The notes under the pieces: generated by a model
What the model was told of the DNA's origin: nothing
Databases searched by the model: none
Seen by the model: the letters and a program-made list of their open reading frames with translations, nothing else
Translations under genes and position numbers: made by a program
Shown: piece after piece, positions 9,679-17,791 of the stretch
Numbering within the stretch: the stretch's first letter is position 1
Layout: every line of letters starts with the position of its first letter
Source: Paenibacillus humicus NBRC 102415
Lineage (GTDB): Bacteria; Bacillota; Bacilli; Paenibacillales; Paenibacillaceae
DNA: 49,970 bases
Reading direction: 5' to 3'
NCBI RefSeq assembly: GCF_004000905.1
Contig: NZ_BIMD01000039.1
Location: 1 to 49,970 of the forward strand

Positions 9679-9731
9679 CTTTGCGACCTCTCGGAGGCTT
9701 ATCGATCCCTGTTTCAACTACTGGTCAATTC

Positions 9732-9913
9732 TATCGGACATAGGATCCGCTATTTCCCCATTTTCAGGCATTAAAAAAAATTTAACGGACATCAGATCCG
9801 CTATTTGAGACTTTAAGTCACCAAAAAGCCTATTTTGATATAAATAACGGATCTGATGTCCGATAGAAGGCCCTTTTCCAGCAAAACAGACGAAATAACG
9901 GATCTGATGTCCG
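9732..9913. repeat. Nested palindromic repeat element, copy 1
   Basis: Four copies of a roughly 22-bp unit with core CGGACATNNGATCCG lie at 9732-9755, 9784-9806 (forward), 9842-9865 and 9893-9913 (inverted). Unit starts are about 51 bp apart on each arm, so the transcript could fold into two nested stems. The core is itself a partial palindrome (CGGA...TCCG). A second element of the same design is at 19863-20045. Confidence 0.85.
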
Positions 9914-10248
9914 TAGCAGTCAGGAGCCCAAAGAAAAGTTGGTTGGTGCGGTCCGAAATGATGTTCGATGGTGGATAGCCGATTGAATACGGTCGGGCTG
10001 GTTTTTCGCAGTTCATTGAATTGCTCAGCTGCCTCACTTCATCATGGCTGGCTATTTCCGCTTCCGAGATTTTGTTTCTCAAAGCTACGGCTGGCTTTAT
10101 TTGTTTCGGGCTGTGACCACAGCATTACGCCATGGCCGCTTATGTCTGTTCCTGCCCGTCGTCGCATTAAGATGGCTGGTTGGTTCCATGCATATAGGTT
10201 TAGCGAAGGCTGGCTCCAGCTCTCTGACGTGAACGCCGCTCACTCTAC

Positions 10249-10338
10249 CTTATCGACTTCACGACGATAACACACTCATTCTCCCTTATCGACTTCCCGA
10301 CGTTAACACACTCATTCTTCCTTATCGACTTCCCGCCG
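10249..10338. repeat. 36-bp direct tandem repeat, 2.5 copies
   Basis: Units begin CTTATCGACTTC at 10249, 10285 and 10321 and share AACACACTCATTCT. The first two full copies differ at about four positions and the third is cut short. A weaker ancestor may precede at about 10218. There are no spacers, so this is not a CRISPR array. Confidence 0.85.
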
Positions 10339-10356
10339 CGGGCCTCCAACTCTTTC

Positions 10357-11652
10357 CTACCCGCTCTCCGGCGTAAAAACCTCCGACTCATAGACCGGCG
10401 AGTAAGCCCCTGCCCGTCCATCCGGCGCATGAGCCTTGACGCGGTACCACGCCTTGGCGGAATGAGCCCGCAGCGGATCGCGCCAAGGCATGTCATAATC
10501 GGCCTCCCGGGCAGCGAATACCGTCTGCCATGGCCCATCCGCTCCGCGGCTGGAGCGCTCGAGCGTGTACATCGCCGCCCCGGCTACGCCGCGGAACATG
10601 ATCTTCTCCTTTGCCGCCGTGATGACAGGGGCTTCCGGAAGCGGGAATTCCGGCACCACCCTGCCGCTCATCCGGAAGGCATGCTCACGCAATCGCAGCA
10701 CCCGCCTGCCGATCTCTTCGTTGACGCCCGTGCCGGGATAATGAAGCGAGAACCCGTCGTAATGCGGCACGTACCCGCCCCCGTCGCCATGTCCGAAGAG
10801 CGACCAGAACAGCGTTCCCGCCACTCTTTCATCCTCCTCGGCATGGCGGACAAAACCTTCCAGATCGCCTTCAGGCCATCCGAACTCTCCGGCGATATAC
10901 ACCTTGCCTGCAGCGGCCGTGTCGGCAGCGTCTGCAGCCAGCTTCACCGCGTCGGCAGGATAATAATGCACGTCGAGAATATCGAGCTCCTCGATGCCCA
11001 GCTTGTCCCGATCCAGCTCGAACTGCTTGCCGTGCGAGATCAGGTGGCGGCCGTCCTCGGACTTGATATGACAGGCGATCTCCCGCACCCATTCGGCCGG
11101 AGCGCCATTGAGCTCATTTCCCAGTTCCCAGGCCATGATCGTCGGATCATCCTTGTAGGCCGTCTCCGTCAGGCTGTTGACCCTGTTCAGCACAACGCTT
11201 ATGTACGACTTGAAGTCCTCGATGACGGCCCGATCCGTATAGAACAGACCTGGGTCGTCGAGCCCGCGCCAGGAGGCAAAGGTTTCCCTGCCCCCATGGT
11301 AATAAGCCCAATTGCACACAAAAGGAACCAGCAGCCTGAGTTCTCGGCGGCCGGCTTCTGCGATGGCAAAGTCCACTCGGCGAAACGCCTCTTCATTGTA
11401 CTCCCCGCGCTTTGGCGACAGAGCCTTAGGACAGCCCTGGGACGCGGCCAGCGTATGCGAACGAACGACGGCGGCACCCATCTGAACGGCGGCATCCAGC
11501 GCGTCGAGCACCCGGAATTCGGTCGGCCAGTCCACTCCGCCTACATTTTCGTCGAGCCCAAGCCAGTAAATATTGGGGCCTCCGAACCGGAACGGCTTGC
11601 CGCCAAGCATCAACCGGCTGCCTTCGCGGCTTATGAATTCCCTGCTCGTCAT
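10357..11652 (-). CDS. Cytoplasmic GH5-type glycoside hydrolase (beta-mannosidase/mannanase-like)
   Basis: A 431-residue TIM-barrel hydrolase without a signal peptide, so it should act inside the cell on imported oligosaccharides. The ATG at 11652 is preferred (AGGGA about 8 nt upstream) over an upstream in-frame ATG. The acid/base glutamate is E180 in WELGNELNG and the nucleophile is E256 in IAGEFGWPEG, placing it in clan A, family GH5 (mannanase-like group). The C-terminal 90 residues look like a fibronectin-III-type domain (APVITAAKEKIMFRGVAGAAMYTLERS). It resembles the catalytic part of the large SLH protein at 20.2-25.4 kb, including the fibronectin-like follow-on. The promoter carries a cre-like operator. 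Substrate mannan or manno-oligosaccharide is inferred. Confidence 0.87.
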   Translation of the reverse strand: MTSREFISREGSRLMLGGKPFRFGGPNIYWLGLDENVGGVDWPTEFRVLDALDAAVQMGAAVVRSHTLAASQGCPKALSPKRGEYNEEAFRRVDFAIAEAGRRELRLLVPFVCNWAYYHGGRETFASWRGLDDPGLFYTDRAVIEDFKSYISVVLNRVNSLTETAYKDDPTIMAWELGNELNGAPAEWVREIACHIKSEDGRHLISHGKQFELDRDKLGIEELDILDVHYYPADAVKLAADAADTAAAGKVYIAGEFGWPEGDLEGFVRHAEEDERVAGTLFWSLFGHGDGGGYVPHYDGFSLHYPGTGVNEEIGRRVLRLREHAFRMSGRVVPEFPLPEAPVITAAKEKIMFRGVAGAAMYTLERSSRGADGPWQTVFAAREADYDMPWRDPLRAHSAKAWYRVKAHAPDGRAGAYSPVYESEVFTPESG

Positions 11653-11680
11653 GGATGCATCCCTGCCTTTTCTTGGATAA

Positions 11681-11696
11681 ATGAGAACGATTTCAA
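11681..11696 (-). promoter_or_regulatory. cre/LacI-type operator at the GH5 promoter
   Basis: The minus strand reads TTGAAATCGTTCTCAT, which fits the relaxed cre consensus WTGNAANCGNWNNCWW. It lies just downstream of the -10 box, a classic repressing position. The 11-bp word ATGAGAACGAT (plus strand) is identical at 4839-4849 in the sugar ABC promoter. Confidence 0.62.
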
Positions 11697-11701
11697 GAAA
11701 A

Positions 11702-11730
11702 AGCATACCACGGCCTTTATTTTCGTTCAA
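11702..11730 (-). promoter_or_regulatory. Sigma-A promoter of the GH5 gene
   Basis: TTGAAC (11730-11725), a 17-bp spacer and TATGCT (11707-11702) on the minus strand, about 50 bp upstream of the chosen start. Confidence 0.7.
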
Positions 11731-11882
11731 CATAAATAAACATTTTATTATGTGTTTAAAATTGTTAAAGATCGAGATTTCTCTCTTCCTTTTTCAATCC
11801 TTTCCTTTTGCAATCCAACGATGGATTCCATCCCTATATCTTCTATAATGAAAGTCAATCCAACTATGATAGGGTTGCTACT

Positions 11883-11999
11883 ATGCAGCTGAAAATCGTT
11901 CATGCCGATCATTCCCGGCGCGAGACGCTGAGCCGGTTGATCCAGCGGCTAGATCCCCTTTGTCGAAGCTGGCCAGCGGAGCAAGAGCCTTCGAGGTAA
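11883..11999 (+). pseudogene. Short N-terminal fragment, possibly of a response regulator
   Basis: An open frame of 38 codons begins MQLKIVHADHSRRETLSRL and ends soon after. The start loosely recalls a receiver domain (hydrophobic strand followed by acidic residues). There is no good ribosome site, and the frame runs into debris of a minus-strand gene. I can only say that this 11.73-12.1 kb stretch looks like degraded coding DNA. Confidence 0.25.
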
Positions 12000-12390
12000 C
12001 GACAAAGAAACCGCCCTTCAGCTCGTAGAAAGACACCACTTCATTAAAAATGGAATGGAGCGGCCTGCCTCTCCTTCCAGGAACAGAAAGGTATTTCTGA
12101 ATCCCTCAAACTGATTCGTGGTAACCAGCGGATTCCGGACATACTGCGCCTGCAGGCCCGCTCGGCGGATGCCGAAGCTCCAGCTTGATGCAGATCGAGC
12201 CGAGATGCCGCCCGTCTGACTCCAGAATCCAGATCCTTTCGCGCGAATCGCTGCGCTCCACGATTCCTCTCACTCTCTCGTCGACGATCTCCCGAAACGA
12301 CTCGTCATATCCGTGCTCCCGCCCGTATAGCTCGGCATGGGCATCGACTATCGCCCGGGCATCCTCTTCCTTATATGCTCTCAGGTTCAC
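11995..12390 (-). pseudogene. GNAT acetyltransferase, truncated and frameshifted
   Basis: From a GTG at 12390 (GAGAGG 7 nt upstream) the frame reads VNLRAYKEEDARAIVDAHAE, then about 35 residues on WILESDGRHLGSICIKLE, the N-terminal half of a GNAT fold. The frame then breaks, so motif A, the acetyl-CoA loop, is absent. Beyond the break other minus frames still show protein-like text (VRNPLVTTNQFEGFRNTFLF, and VVSFYELKGGFFVVTSKALA), so remnants of at least one more gene were joined on. It begins 21 bp after the stop of the hydrolase upstream and would have been co-transcribed with it. It is unlikely to encode a working enzyme. Confidence 0.6.
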
Positions 12391-12410
12391 ATTTTCGCCT
12401 CTCTCCAACT

Positions 12411-13049
12411 TCAGCTTTCCTTCAAATACATCCCGACCGCGGAAACGATCTCCTGAAGAACATCCAGCGACCGCCCGGCATCCGGCAGCTCCAGTCCATG
12501 GTCGCCTCCGTCGATCGTCAGCAGCCGGACCCCATTGCCCGCCGCTGTGCGCTGCATATGCTCCGGGCCGAACACCGGGTCGGCTGTTCCGACTGCAACC
12601 AGCCCTCCATTCCGCAGGATAGAGGAAATCGCCGGAGCGATCGGGGTCAGGAAGATCTGGCGGATTTCCTTGCCTCTCGATTGTTCCGCAAGAGACTCCC
12701 GAGCAAGGCTGGAGACGACCGTTCCCACGCTCTTGCCGATGTAGGCAAGGCGGTCATATCGCTCCAGCAGCGGCCTGAGGACGGCCGCGCTGTCGGCGCT
12801 TGCCGCAGCTGCCGCTTCCTCGAAGGGACCAGGATCCCGGCGCGCCGCCTGATAGCCGTATTCCAGCAGCAGAAGGTCGTAGCCTTCCTGCATCGCCGAC
12901 TTCCCGGCATAGTGCAGCAGCGGCATTTCGCAGGAATAGCCTTGTCCTGGAAACAAAGCGGCCAAGGAGCGGCTGCCGTCCCTCCGAATCCAGCGGCAGC
13001 GGATGTCCGTTCCCCAGGCGGATGGAGATTGAATCCAGCTCATATGCAT
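12411..13049 (-). CDS. Alpha/beta hydrolase family protein
   Basis: A 212-residue protein. The ATG at 13049 is chosen because AAGGAGG lies 8 nt upstream; the longer frame above it has no ribosome site and unlikely composition. The nucleophile elbow is YIGKSVGT (G-x-S-x-G), and candidate acid and base follow as GTADPVFG and DGGDHGLEL. That order and spacing fit a small cytoplasmic esterase or dienelactone-hydrolase-like fold. The N-terminal region with ALFPGQGYSCEMPLLHYAG holds the expected oxyanion strand. No signal peptide is seen and the substrate is unknown. The next gene is a decayed GNAT. Confidence 0.8.
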   Translation of the reverse strand: MHMSWIQSPSAWGTDIRCRWIRRDGSRSLAALFPGQGYSCEMPLLHYAGKSAMQEGYDLLLLEYGYQAARRDPGPFEEAAAAASADSAAVLRPLLERYDRLAYIGKSVGTVVSSLARESLAEQSRGKEIRQIFLTPIAPAISSILRNGGLVAVGTADPVFGPEHMQRTAAGNGVRLLTIDGGDHGLELPDAGRSLDVLQEIVSAVGMYLKES

Positions 13050-13148
13050 ACCGAAGCCCTCCTTATCCTTCCATATCTTCCTTGTTATTCTAGCATATGT
13101 ATTCTTAAAAACGCCTCCGCATCTTCGGCAGCAGCAGGCTGCCAGCAT

Positions 13149-13186
13149 CAAAAAAAGACAGGGCTGAATGTACCATCCCTGTCTTT
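13149..13186 (-). terminator. Rho-independent terminator downstream of the second lacI-family gene
   Basis: On the minus strand AAAGACAGGG pairs with CCCTGTCTTT across a 13-nt loop and ends in a T run (A run at 13149-13156 on plus). The upstream arm is continuous with an 8-bp tandem array. Confidence 0.85.
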
Positions 13187-13242
13187 CTGTCTTTCTGTCT
13201 TTCTGTCTTTCTGCCTTTCTGTCTTTCTGCCTTTCTGTCTAG
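13179..13242. repeat. 8-bp tandem repeat CTG(T/C)CTTT, 8 copies
   Basis: Eight consecutive units between 13179 and 13242; two carry CTGCCTTT and the last is partial. The first unit is part of the terminator stem, so the array appears to have grown out of the terminator by slippage. Confidence 0.92.
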
Positions 13243-13277
13243 CCCGACCCGTCCCGAGCTTCTTCCCATCCGGCCCG

Positions 13278-14369
13278 CTACGCCTCGGCTGTCTCCGTCT
13301 CGCCAGCAGCGGCAACGACCGCTCCGGCCGGCGGAGCTGTCGACTCTCTCTTGATCAGCGACGTCGACAGCATCACGAGCTCCGGCAGCCGCTCGGGCTC
13401 TCCGATTCTCCCCAGCACGAGCTGGGCCGCCCTCGCTCCGATCTCTTCCTTGGGCACGCTGACGGTCGTCAGCTTGGGCTGATTCAGCTCGGCGAGTGTG
13501 AGATCGTCGAAGCCGACGACGGACAGATCGCGCGGACAGGAAAGCCCCATCTTGCCGATCAGGTTGAGCGCGTCGAAGGCGATGAGATCGTTGGCGCAGA
13601 AAAGCGCCGTAAGCCTGCGCTCCGCGTGCAGCTCCGCGCCCAGCTCGGCCGCGAACGCCGGCTGGGTATACATGCCGCTGCCGCTGACGCCCATGCCCTC
13701 GATCATGACGGCCTCGGCCTGGTCGGCCGGCTGGCGGCGGTTGTGCACGGCAATTGCTTCCGCAAAGCCCCGCTGGCGCTCCGAAAAGCTCCAGGTCGTA
13801 AAGGCGTCTCCGGCAAAGCCAAGCCTGCGGTGGCCTTCCGCCAGCAGCGCCTGCACCGCCTGGTAAGCGCCGAGGTAATTGTTCGCAAGCACCTGGTCCA
13901 TGTCGGGATGCTGCGCGTCCGGATCGACCAGCACGAACGGAAGCTTGCGCCTGGTCAGCTGATCGGTGTAGGCTTCCGGCAGCTGCCCCAGCACGATGAC
14001 TCCGTCGACCTTGCGCTCGGTGATGGCGGCTGGCATGCCGTCCTTCACCCGCATCGTCACGTCGATGCTGGAGAGTACCATGCTGTACGTCTGCTTGGCG
14101 AGCTCCGCGTCGATGCCCTTGATGATTTTGCCCCAATATTCAGGGTCGTCCAGATAGGCGCGGGGCATGAGCACCGCGAGATTGCCCGTCAGGGAGGAGC
14201 TGCCGAGCCGCTTGCTCCCCTTGATCCGGTAGCCCTCCTCCTCGGCCGTTTTCCAGATGATTTCGCGCGTCACCTCGTTGACGGCGCTGTCTCCGGAGAG
14301 CGCCTTGGAGACCAAGGCTTTGGAGACGCTCAATTTATCGGCAATCATTTGCAGCGTAACCTTTTTCAT
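13278..14369 (-). CDS. LacI-family transcriptional regulator
   Basis: A 363-residue repressor. The ATG at 14369 has AAGGGG 8 nt upstream; a GTG nine bases earlier would add MSI but sits on the ribosome site. The helix-turn-helix is KVTLQMIADKLSVSKALVSKALSG, followed by a sugar-binding-type effector domain with TALFCANDLIAFDALNLIG and VVGFDDLTLAELNQPKLTTVSVP. The last 20 or so residues are alanine and glutamate rich. It is divergent from a small lipoprotein gene and not next to an obvious sugar operon, so its target is unknown; the nearby GH5 genes are candidates. A terminator follows. Confidence 0.92.
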   Translation of the reverse strand: MKKVTLQMIADKLSVSKALVSKALSGDSAVNEVTREIIWKTAEEEGYRIKGSKRLGSSSLTGNLAVLMPRAYLDDPEYWGKIIKGIDAELAKQTYSMVLSSIDVTMRVKDGMPAAITERKVDGVIVLGQLPEAYTDQLTRRKLPFVLVDPDAQHPDMDQVLANNYLGAYQAVQALLAEGHRRLGFAGDAFTTWSFSERQRGFAEAIAVHNRRQPADQAEAVMIEGMGVSGSGMYTQPAFAAELGAELHAERRLTALFCANDLIAFDALNLIGKMGLSCPRDLSVVGFDDLTLAELNQPKLTTVSVPKEEIGARAAQLVLGRIGEPERLPELVMLSTSLIKRESTAPPAGAVVAAAGETETAEA

Positions 14370-14631
14370 GATGCTCACCCCTTAGGTTTACGACCCTTTC
14401 CGGTTCGTCTTCATTCCTTCTAAGTGTAAGGGTTCCTTCAACTTTTTTCAAATTATTTCAGCCTTTCTCAGCGCCCTTTATCTTAGGAATGAAAAGTTTG
14501 TTTGCAAGAAATGGCAACCATTCCTATTCGGGGGTCGTAAAAAGATGGAAGGCCATGGAAGAATTTCTCGGGAAAGAACAATCGGAACCGCAATCCTTCG
14601 TTGCGTTCAGATCAAATGGGGAGGACATCCA

Positions 14632-15135
14632 ATGAAAACGACACGCATCCTGCTAACCCTCGGCCTGATTGCAGCTCTATTGACCGCCTGCTCCGGAGCC
14701 GGGTCGGATGAAGCGGAAGCCATATCCGTTCTGGATAAGGCCATTCACATTCAATACGACGTCAAGCATCGCGATATTCCGGAAGATCATTATTCCATGA
14801 TCAAAGAACGCGGCAGCTTGCTTAAGCCTCTCGTAACCGGAGAGCTGCTCGACAAGCTGGAAGCCAACATGGATACGGCTATGCCTGCCCGGATTGCAGC
14901 CTATAACAAAGCCGATCTGGAGGCAACAGTAACAGAGATGAAGATTGAAGCGGTCAAGGATGCAAAAGACTCCTACGACCTTAAATATACCGTTGTTGTA
15001 AAGGTGACCGAAGACAGCGGTAAGGTTCAGCCCTACAGCGTCCCCGGAGAAGCGACCGCCGTCCGGACAGCGGAGGGCTGGGTTCTGAGCCGTCTCTGGT
15101 CCGATTACCGCTGGATGGCTAAGCTGTATCCTTGA
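14632..15135 (+). CDS. Small predicted lipoprotein of unknown function
   Basis: A 167-residue protein beginning at ATG 14632, with GGGGAGG 7 nt upstream. The N-terminus is a lipoprotein signal (TTRILLTLGLIAALLTACSG) with cysteine about 19. The mature part has an acidic, helix-rich region (AEAISVLDKAIHIQYDVKHR) and a beta-rich C-terminus (YDLKYTVVVKVTEDSGKVQ, then ATAVRTAEGWVLSRLWSD), the pattern of small NTF2-like or DUF4829-like surface lipoproteins. It lies outside the membrane. It is divergent from the LacI regulator. No pathway can be given. Confidence 0.8.
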   Translation: MKTTRILLTLGLIAALLTACSGAGSDEAEAISVLDKAIHIQYDVKHRDIPEDHYSMIKERGSLLKPLVTGELLDKLEANMDTAMPARIAAYNKADLEATVTEMKIEAVKDAKDSYDLKYTVVVKVTEDSGKVQPYSVPGEATAVRTAEGWVLSRLWSDYRWMAKLYP

Positions 15136-15197
15136 CCAACAACCGGAGCAGATGGCTTCACCGTCTGCCGCGCAACGCCGCCCAAGGAGCTTCAGAC

Positions 15198-15232
15198 AAA
15201 AAAAGCCCGCCCGGCTGGATGCCGGTGCGGGC
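15198..15232 (-). terminator. Rho-independent terminator of tyrS
   Basis: On the minus strand AGCCCGC...GCGGGCT with an inner CCGGC/GCCGG stem is followed by seven T residues, ending 11 bp after the tyrS stop. It may also serve the converging lipoprotein gene. Confidence 0.92.
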
Positions 15233-15242
15233 TGAAGCCGTT

Positions 15243-16532
15243 CTATTCGAACTTCACGAGGTAGTAATTCTTCTTGCCGCGGCGCAGCACGACGTAGCGT
15301 CCATGCAGGCGCTGCTCGGACGTCAGCATCGTGTCGATGCCGGTCTGCTTGACGCCGTTCACGTAGACGGCGCCGCTCTCGATATCCTGCTTGGCCTGGC
15401 GGCGGGAAGGAGCGGCCTTCGCCTCGACGAGCAGGTCGATCAGCCCCGTTTCGGCCGCCTCTCCCATAACCGTCGTCGGCATGTCCTGCAGCGCCTCGAC
15501 CAGCTCGTCCTCGCTGAGCTGCGTGACGTCGCCGGAGAACAGCGCAGCCGTAATCTTCTCGGCGCTCTCGACGGCATCGGCTCCGTGCACGAGCCTGGTC
15601 ACCTGGCGGGCGAGCTCGCGCTGGGCCTCGCGCTTCTCCGGCTGCGACGCGACAGCCTGCTCCAGAGCCGCGATCTCCTCGCGGGAGAGGAACGTGAAGT
15701 ACTTCAGGAAGCGGATGACGTCGCTGTCATCCGTGTTGATCCAGAACTGGTAGAACTGGTACGCGCTCGTCTTGCTCCGGTCCAGCCATACGGCTCCGGA
15801 TTCGGACTTGCCGAATTTTTTGCCGTCGCTCTTCGTGACGAGCGGCATCGTGATGCCGTAAGCGTCGCTTCCGCCCATTTTGCCGATCAGGTCCAGGCCT
15901 GCGGTAATGTTGCCCCACTGGTCGCTGCCGCCCAGCTGCAGATTGACGCCATGGTCGCGGTTCAGCTTGAAGAAGTCGTACGCCTGCAGAATCATGTAGC
16001 TGAACTCCGTGAAGGAAATGCCGTTCGCGAGGCGCGAGTCGACGGAGTCCTTGGCCAGCATGTAGTTGACGGTGAAGTTTTTGCCGATGTCGCGCAGGAA
16101 CGTGATGATGTCGAGCGGCGCGAGCCAGTCGTAGTTGCTGACGAGCTTCGCCGGATTGCCCGCCGCCTCGAAGTCGAGGAAGCGCGACAGCTGGTTTTTC
16201 AGGCTCTCGGTCCAGTTCGCGACCGTGTCGTCCGTGTTGAGCGAGCGCTCGGTGGAGCGGCCGCTCGGATCGCCGATGAGGCCGGTGCCGCCGCCGACGA
16301 GGGCGATGGAGTTGTGGCCCGCCAGCTGGAAGCGGCGCAGCGTCAGGATCGGAAGCAGGCTGCCGATATGCAGGCTGTCTGCCGTCGGGTCGAAGCCGCA
16401 GTACAGCGTGACGCGGCCTTCGCTCATCTTTTTGCTCAGTTCCTCGCGGTTCGTCACCTGGTACACCAGACCCCGGTACTCCAGATCCTCCAGCAATTCC
16501 GGATTGACGGCCGCAGCTTGTTCTTGTGTCAT
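15243..16532 (-). CDS. tyrS: Tyrosyl-tRNA synthetase
   Basis: A 429-residue class I synthetase that charges tRNA-Tyr in the cytoplasm. The HIGH-type motif is LHIGS at 54-58 and the KMSKS-type motif is KFGKS at 239-243. The tyrosine-binding loops appear as YCGFDPTADS and QLGGSDQWGNI. The last 65 residues form an S4 RNA-binding domain (PSRRQAKQDIESGAVYVNG). The ATG at 16532 has GGAGGG 7 nt upstream; a longer in-frame extension runs into the T-box terminator and is not coding. Expression is controlled by a tyrosine T-box leader and ends at a strong terminator. Confidence 0.97.
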   Translation of the reverse strand: MTQEQAAAVNPELLEDLEYRGLVYQVTNREELSKKMSEGRVTLYCGFDPTADSLHIGSLLPILTLRRFQLAGHNSIALVGGGTGLIGDPSGRSTERSLNTDDTVANWTESLKNQLSRFLDFEAAGNPAKLVSNYDWLAPLDIITFLRDIGKNFTVNYMLAKDSVDSRLANGISFTEFSYMILQAYDFFKLNRDHGVNLQLGGSDQWGNITAGLDLIGKMGGSDAYGITMPLVTKSDGKKFGKSESGAVWLDRSKTSAYQFYQFWINTDDSDVIRFLKYFTFLSREEIAALEQAVASQPEKREAQRELARQVTRLVHGADAVESAEKITAALFSGDVTQLSEDELVEALQDMPTTVMGEAAETGLIDLLVEAKAAPSRRQAKQDIESGAVYVNGVKQTGIDTMLTSEQRLHGRYVVLRRGKKNYYLVKFE

Positions 16533-16885
16533 GTCTGTTCCCTCCACTTGATTGAATGTTTGTTGCAGCCGAGCCTGTTGATTGAAAGCCGCCTGACTGT
16601 ATCGCTCCATGTCTGAGGAAAAAAAGAAAGACCCCTCCCTGTCCAAAGACAGGGACGAGTCATCGCGGTACCACCCTATGTTGAGCTTCCCGTACGGGAC
16701 GAGAATGCTCCGCTCTGCCGGGTAACGGCCGGCTGCCGTCCAGGCCCTTCTGCCTCAGGCAGTTGCGGACGCGGATGCTCCAGGATGTAATTCGCAGCCC
16801 GACCCCGCACCGGCTTGCACCAACCGCCGGCTCTCTAGAGCGATGTCGCTCGGGCGCTACTGATTCCCTTCAACGCACTTTATCG
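16533..16885 (-). promoter_or_regulatory. T-box leader of tyrS
   Basis: The minus strand carries the T-box sequence AGGGTGGTACCGCG at 16677-16664, followed by a terminator stem CCCTGTC/GACAGGG and T run (16658-16617). A TAC triplet at 16789-16787, in the context GAATTACATCC, is the likely tyrosine specifier. Uncharged tRNA-Tyr should pair with it and with the T-box bulge to stabilise the antiterminator and turn on tyrS. Confidence 0.95.
16617..16658 (-). terminator. Regulated terminator of the tyrS T-box
   Basis: CCCTGTC-TTTG-GACAGGG on the minus strand followed by TCTTTCTTTTTTT. Its upstream arm competes with the T-box antiterminator. Confidence 0.9.
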
Positions 16886-16890
16886 CTATC

Positions 16891-16919
16891 ACTTTAGCGA
16901 ATCCCGACGGATCTGTCAA
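16891..16919 (-). promoter_or_regulatory. Sigma-A promoter of tyrS leader
   Basis: TTGACA (16919-16914), 17-bp spacer and TAAAGT (16896-16891) on the minus strand, directly before the T-box stem I. It begins 5 bp after the stop codon of the methyltransferase gene. Confidence 0.82.
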
Positions 16920-16924
16920 CCGGC

Positions 16925-17680
16925 CTACAGAAGACCGCTGTACACTTCCGTCTCGTAATCGAAGCTGACGGTTCCGTCCTGCTGCGTCTCGTCGAAGATC
17001 TGCCGCAGCTCGGCCAGCATCTCCACGTGACCGGGCTGTCCCTCGGCGGGAGCGTAGGAGGAAGACAGCAGGCGGCCCTTGACGCCCTCGTAATCAAAAA
17101 TCTGCCGATTAGGGAAAGTCTGCCATTCCAACGTTCCCTCGCGGAAGAAAGCCTGCAGCGCTTCCGGAGAGACGTTGCGGTGATTTACGCTCGCATAGTC
17201 CGTCCCGTACTTATGCAGCAGCGCCTCGTACCTCTCCAGGAAGGGCGTGCCCGTAAGCACGCGCGAGTTCCAGATCAGGAACGCGCGTCCTTCCGGCTTC
17301 AGGATGCGGCGGAACTCCGCCTGCGCGGCAGCCTGGTCGAACCAGTGGAAAGCCTGCGCGCTTACGATCGCGTCGACGGAGGCCTCGGCCATCCCCGTAT
17401 CCTCCGCAGGCGACAGCATCAGGCCGAACCGCTCGTCGGGGCCGAGCTTGGCCCAGGCCGCCTTGGCCATATCCGGATTCGGCTCCACGGCCATGACCCG
17501 GAGCTGCCTCTCCAGCAGCAGCCCGGAGAAGATGCCCGTTCCGGCACCGATATCGGCTACCGGAGAATCCTCCTTGAGCCCGCCGCGGCTGATGATGTAG
17601 TCTACCGCTTGCGCCGGGTAGCTCGGCCGGTATTTCTCATAGTTCTCCACACGGCTGGAAAACCGCTCCTTGCTGTCCAT
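16925..17680 (-). CDS. Class I SAM-dependent methyltransferase
   Basis: A 251-residue methyltransferase. The AdoMet motif I is VADIGAGTGIFSGLLL at about 41-56, the acidic end of strand 2 is VMAVEPNPDMAKAAW, and motif III-IV follows as DAIVSAQAFHWFDQ with the FRRILKPEGRAFLIWN strand. This pattern is the Methyltransf_11 / UbiE-like small-molecule group, with a RYRPSYP-like N-terminus common in uncharacterised Firmicute members. GGAGGG lies 7 nt before the ATG. It is cytoplasmic and its substrate is unknown. The tyrS promoter starts just after its stop, so the two are not one unit. Confidence 0.9.
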   Translation of the reverse strand: MDSKERFSSRVENYEKYRPSYPAQAVDYIISRGGLKEDSPVADIGAGTGIFSGLLLERQLRVMAVEPNPDMAKAAWAKLGPDERFGLMLSPAEDTGMAEASVDAIVSAQAFHWFDQAAAQAEFRRILKPEGRAFLIWNSRVLTGTPFLERYEALLHKYGTDYASVNHRNVSPEALQAFFREGTLEWQTFPNRQIFDYEGVKGRLLSSSYAPAEGQPGHVEMLAELRQIFDETQQDGTVSFDYETEVYSGLL

Positions 17681-17791
17681 CGATCATCCCTCCAGATCTC
17701 GTCCATGAGGCCAGGGTTGCCGTTCGAACGAGCCGATGCCGGCGCGCACCCTGGCTTGTCTGCATGCTTAACCGTACCAGACAAGGATCGC

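Larger units (their letters stand above)
9486..10356. other. Gene-free repeat-rich intergenic region
   Basis: About 870 bp between the tdh-kbl terminator and the GH5 stop hold no credible gene. Short open frames here are translations of tandem repeats, without ribosome sites. The stretch contains an 11-bp tandem array, a 44-bp duplication, a nested palindromic element and a 36-bp tandem array, listed separately. The part at 9930-10245 has loose recurrences of a GGCTGGCT-like word but nothing else I can name. Confidence 0.7.

Noticed and set aside
9440-9808. Open frames rich in CLLRAC or EASTKQARSKH repeats
   Set aside because: They are simply translations of the 11-bp and 44-bp tandem repeats, with no start signal or family.
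10249-10338. Possible CRISPR array
   Set aside because: The 36-bp units are contiguous without spacers and no cas genes are near.
13105-14136. Alternative frame across the second LacI gene with KDRKTERQ-like repeats
   Set aside because: It reads the 8-bp microsatellite in another frame; the LacI frame has clear domains.
15243-16646. Longer tyrS starting at 16646
   Set aside because: The extension would be coded by the T-box terminator; the ATG at 16532 has a proper ribosome site.
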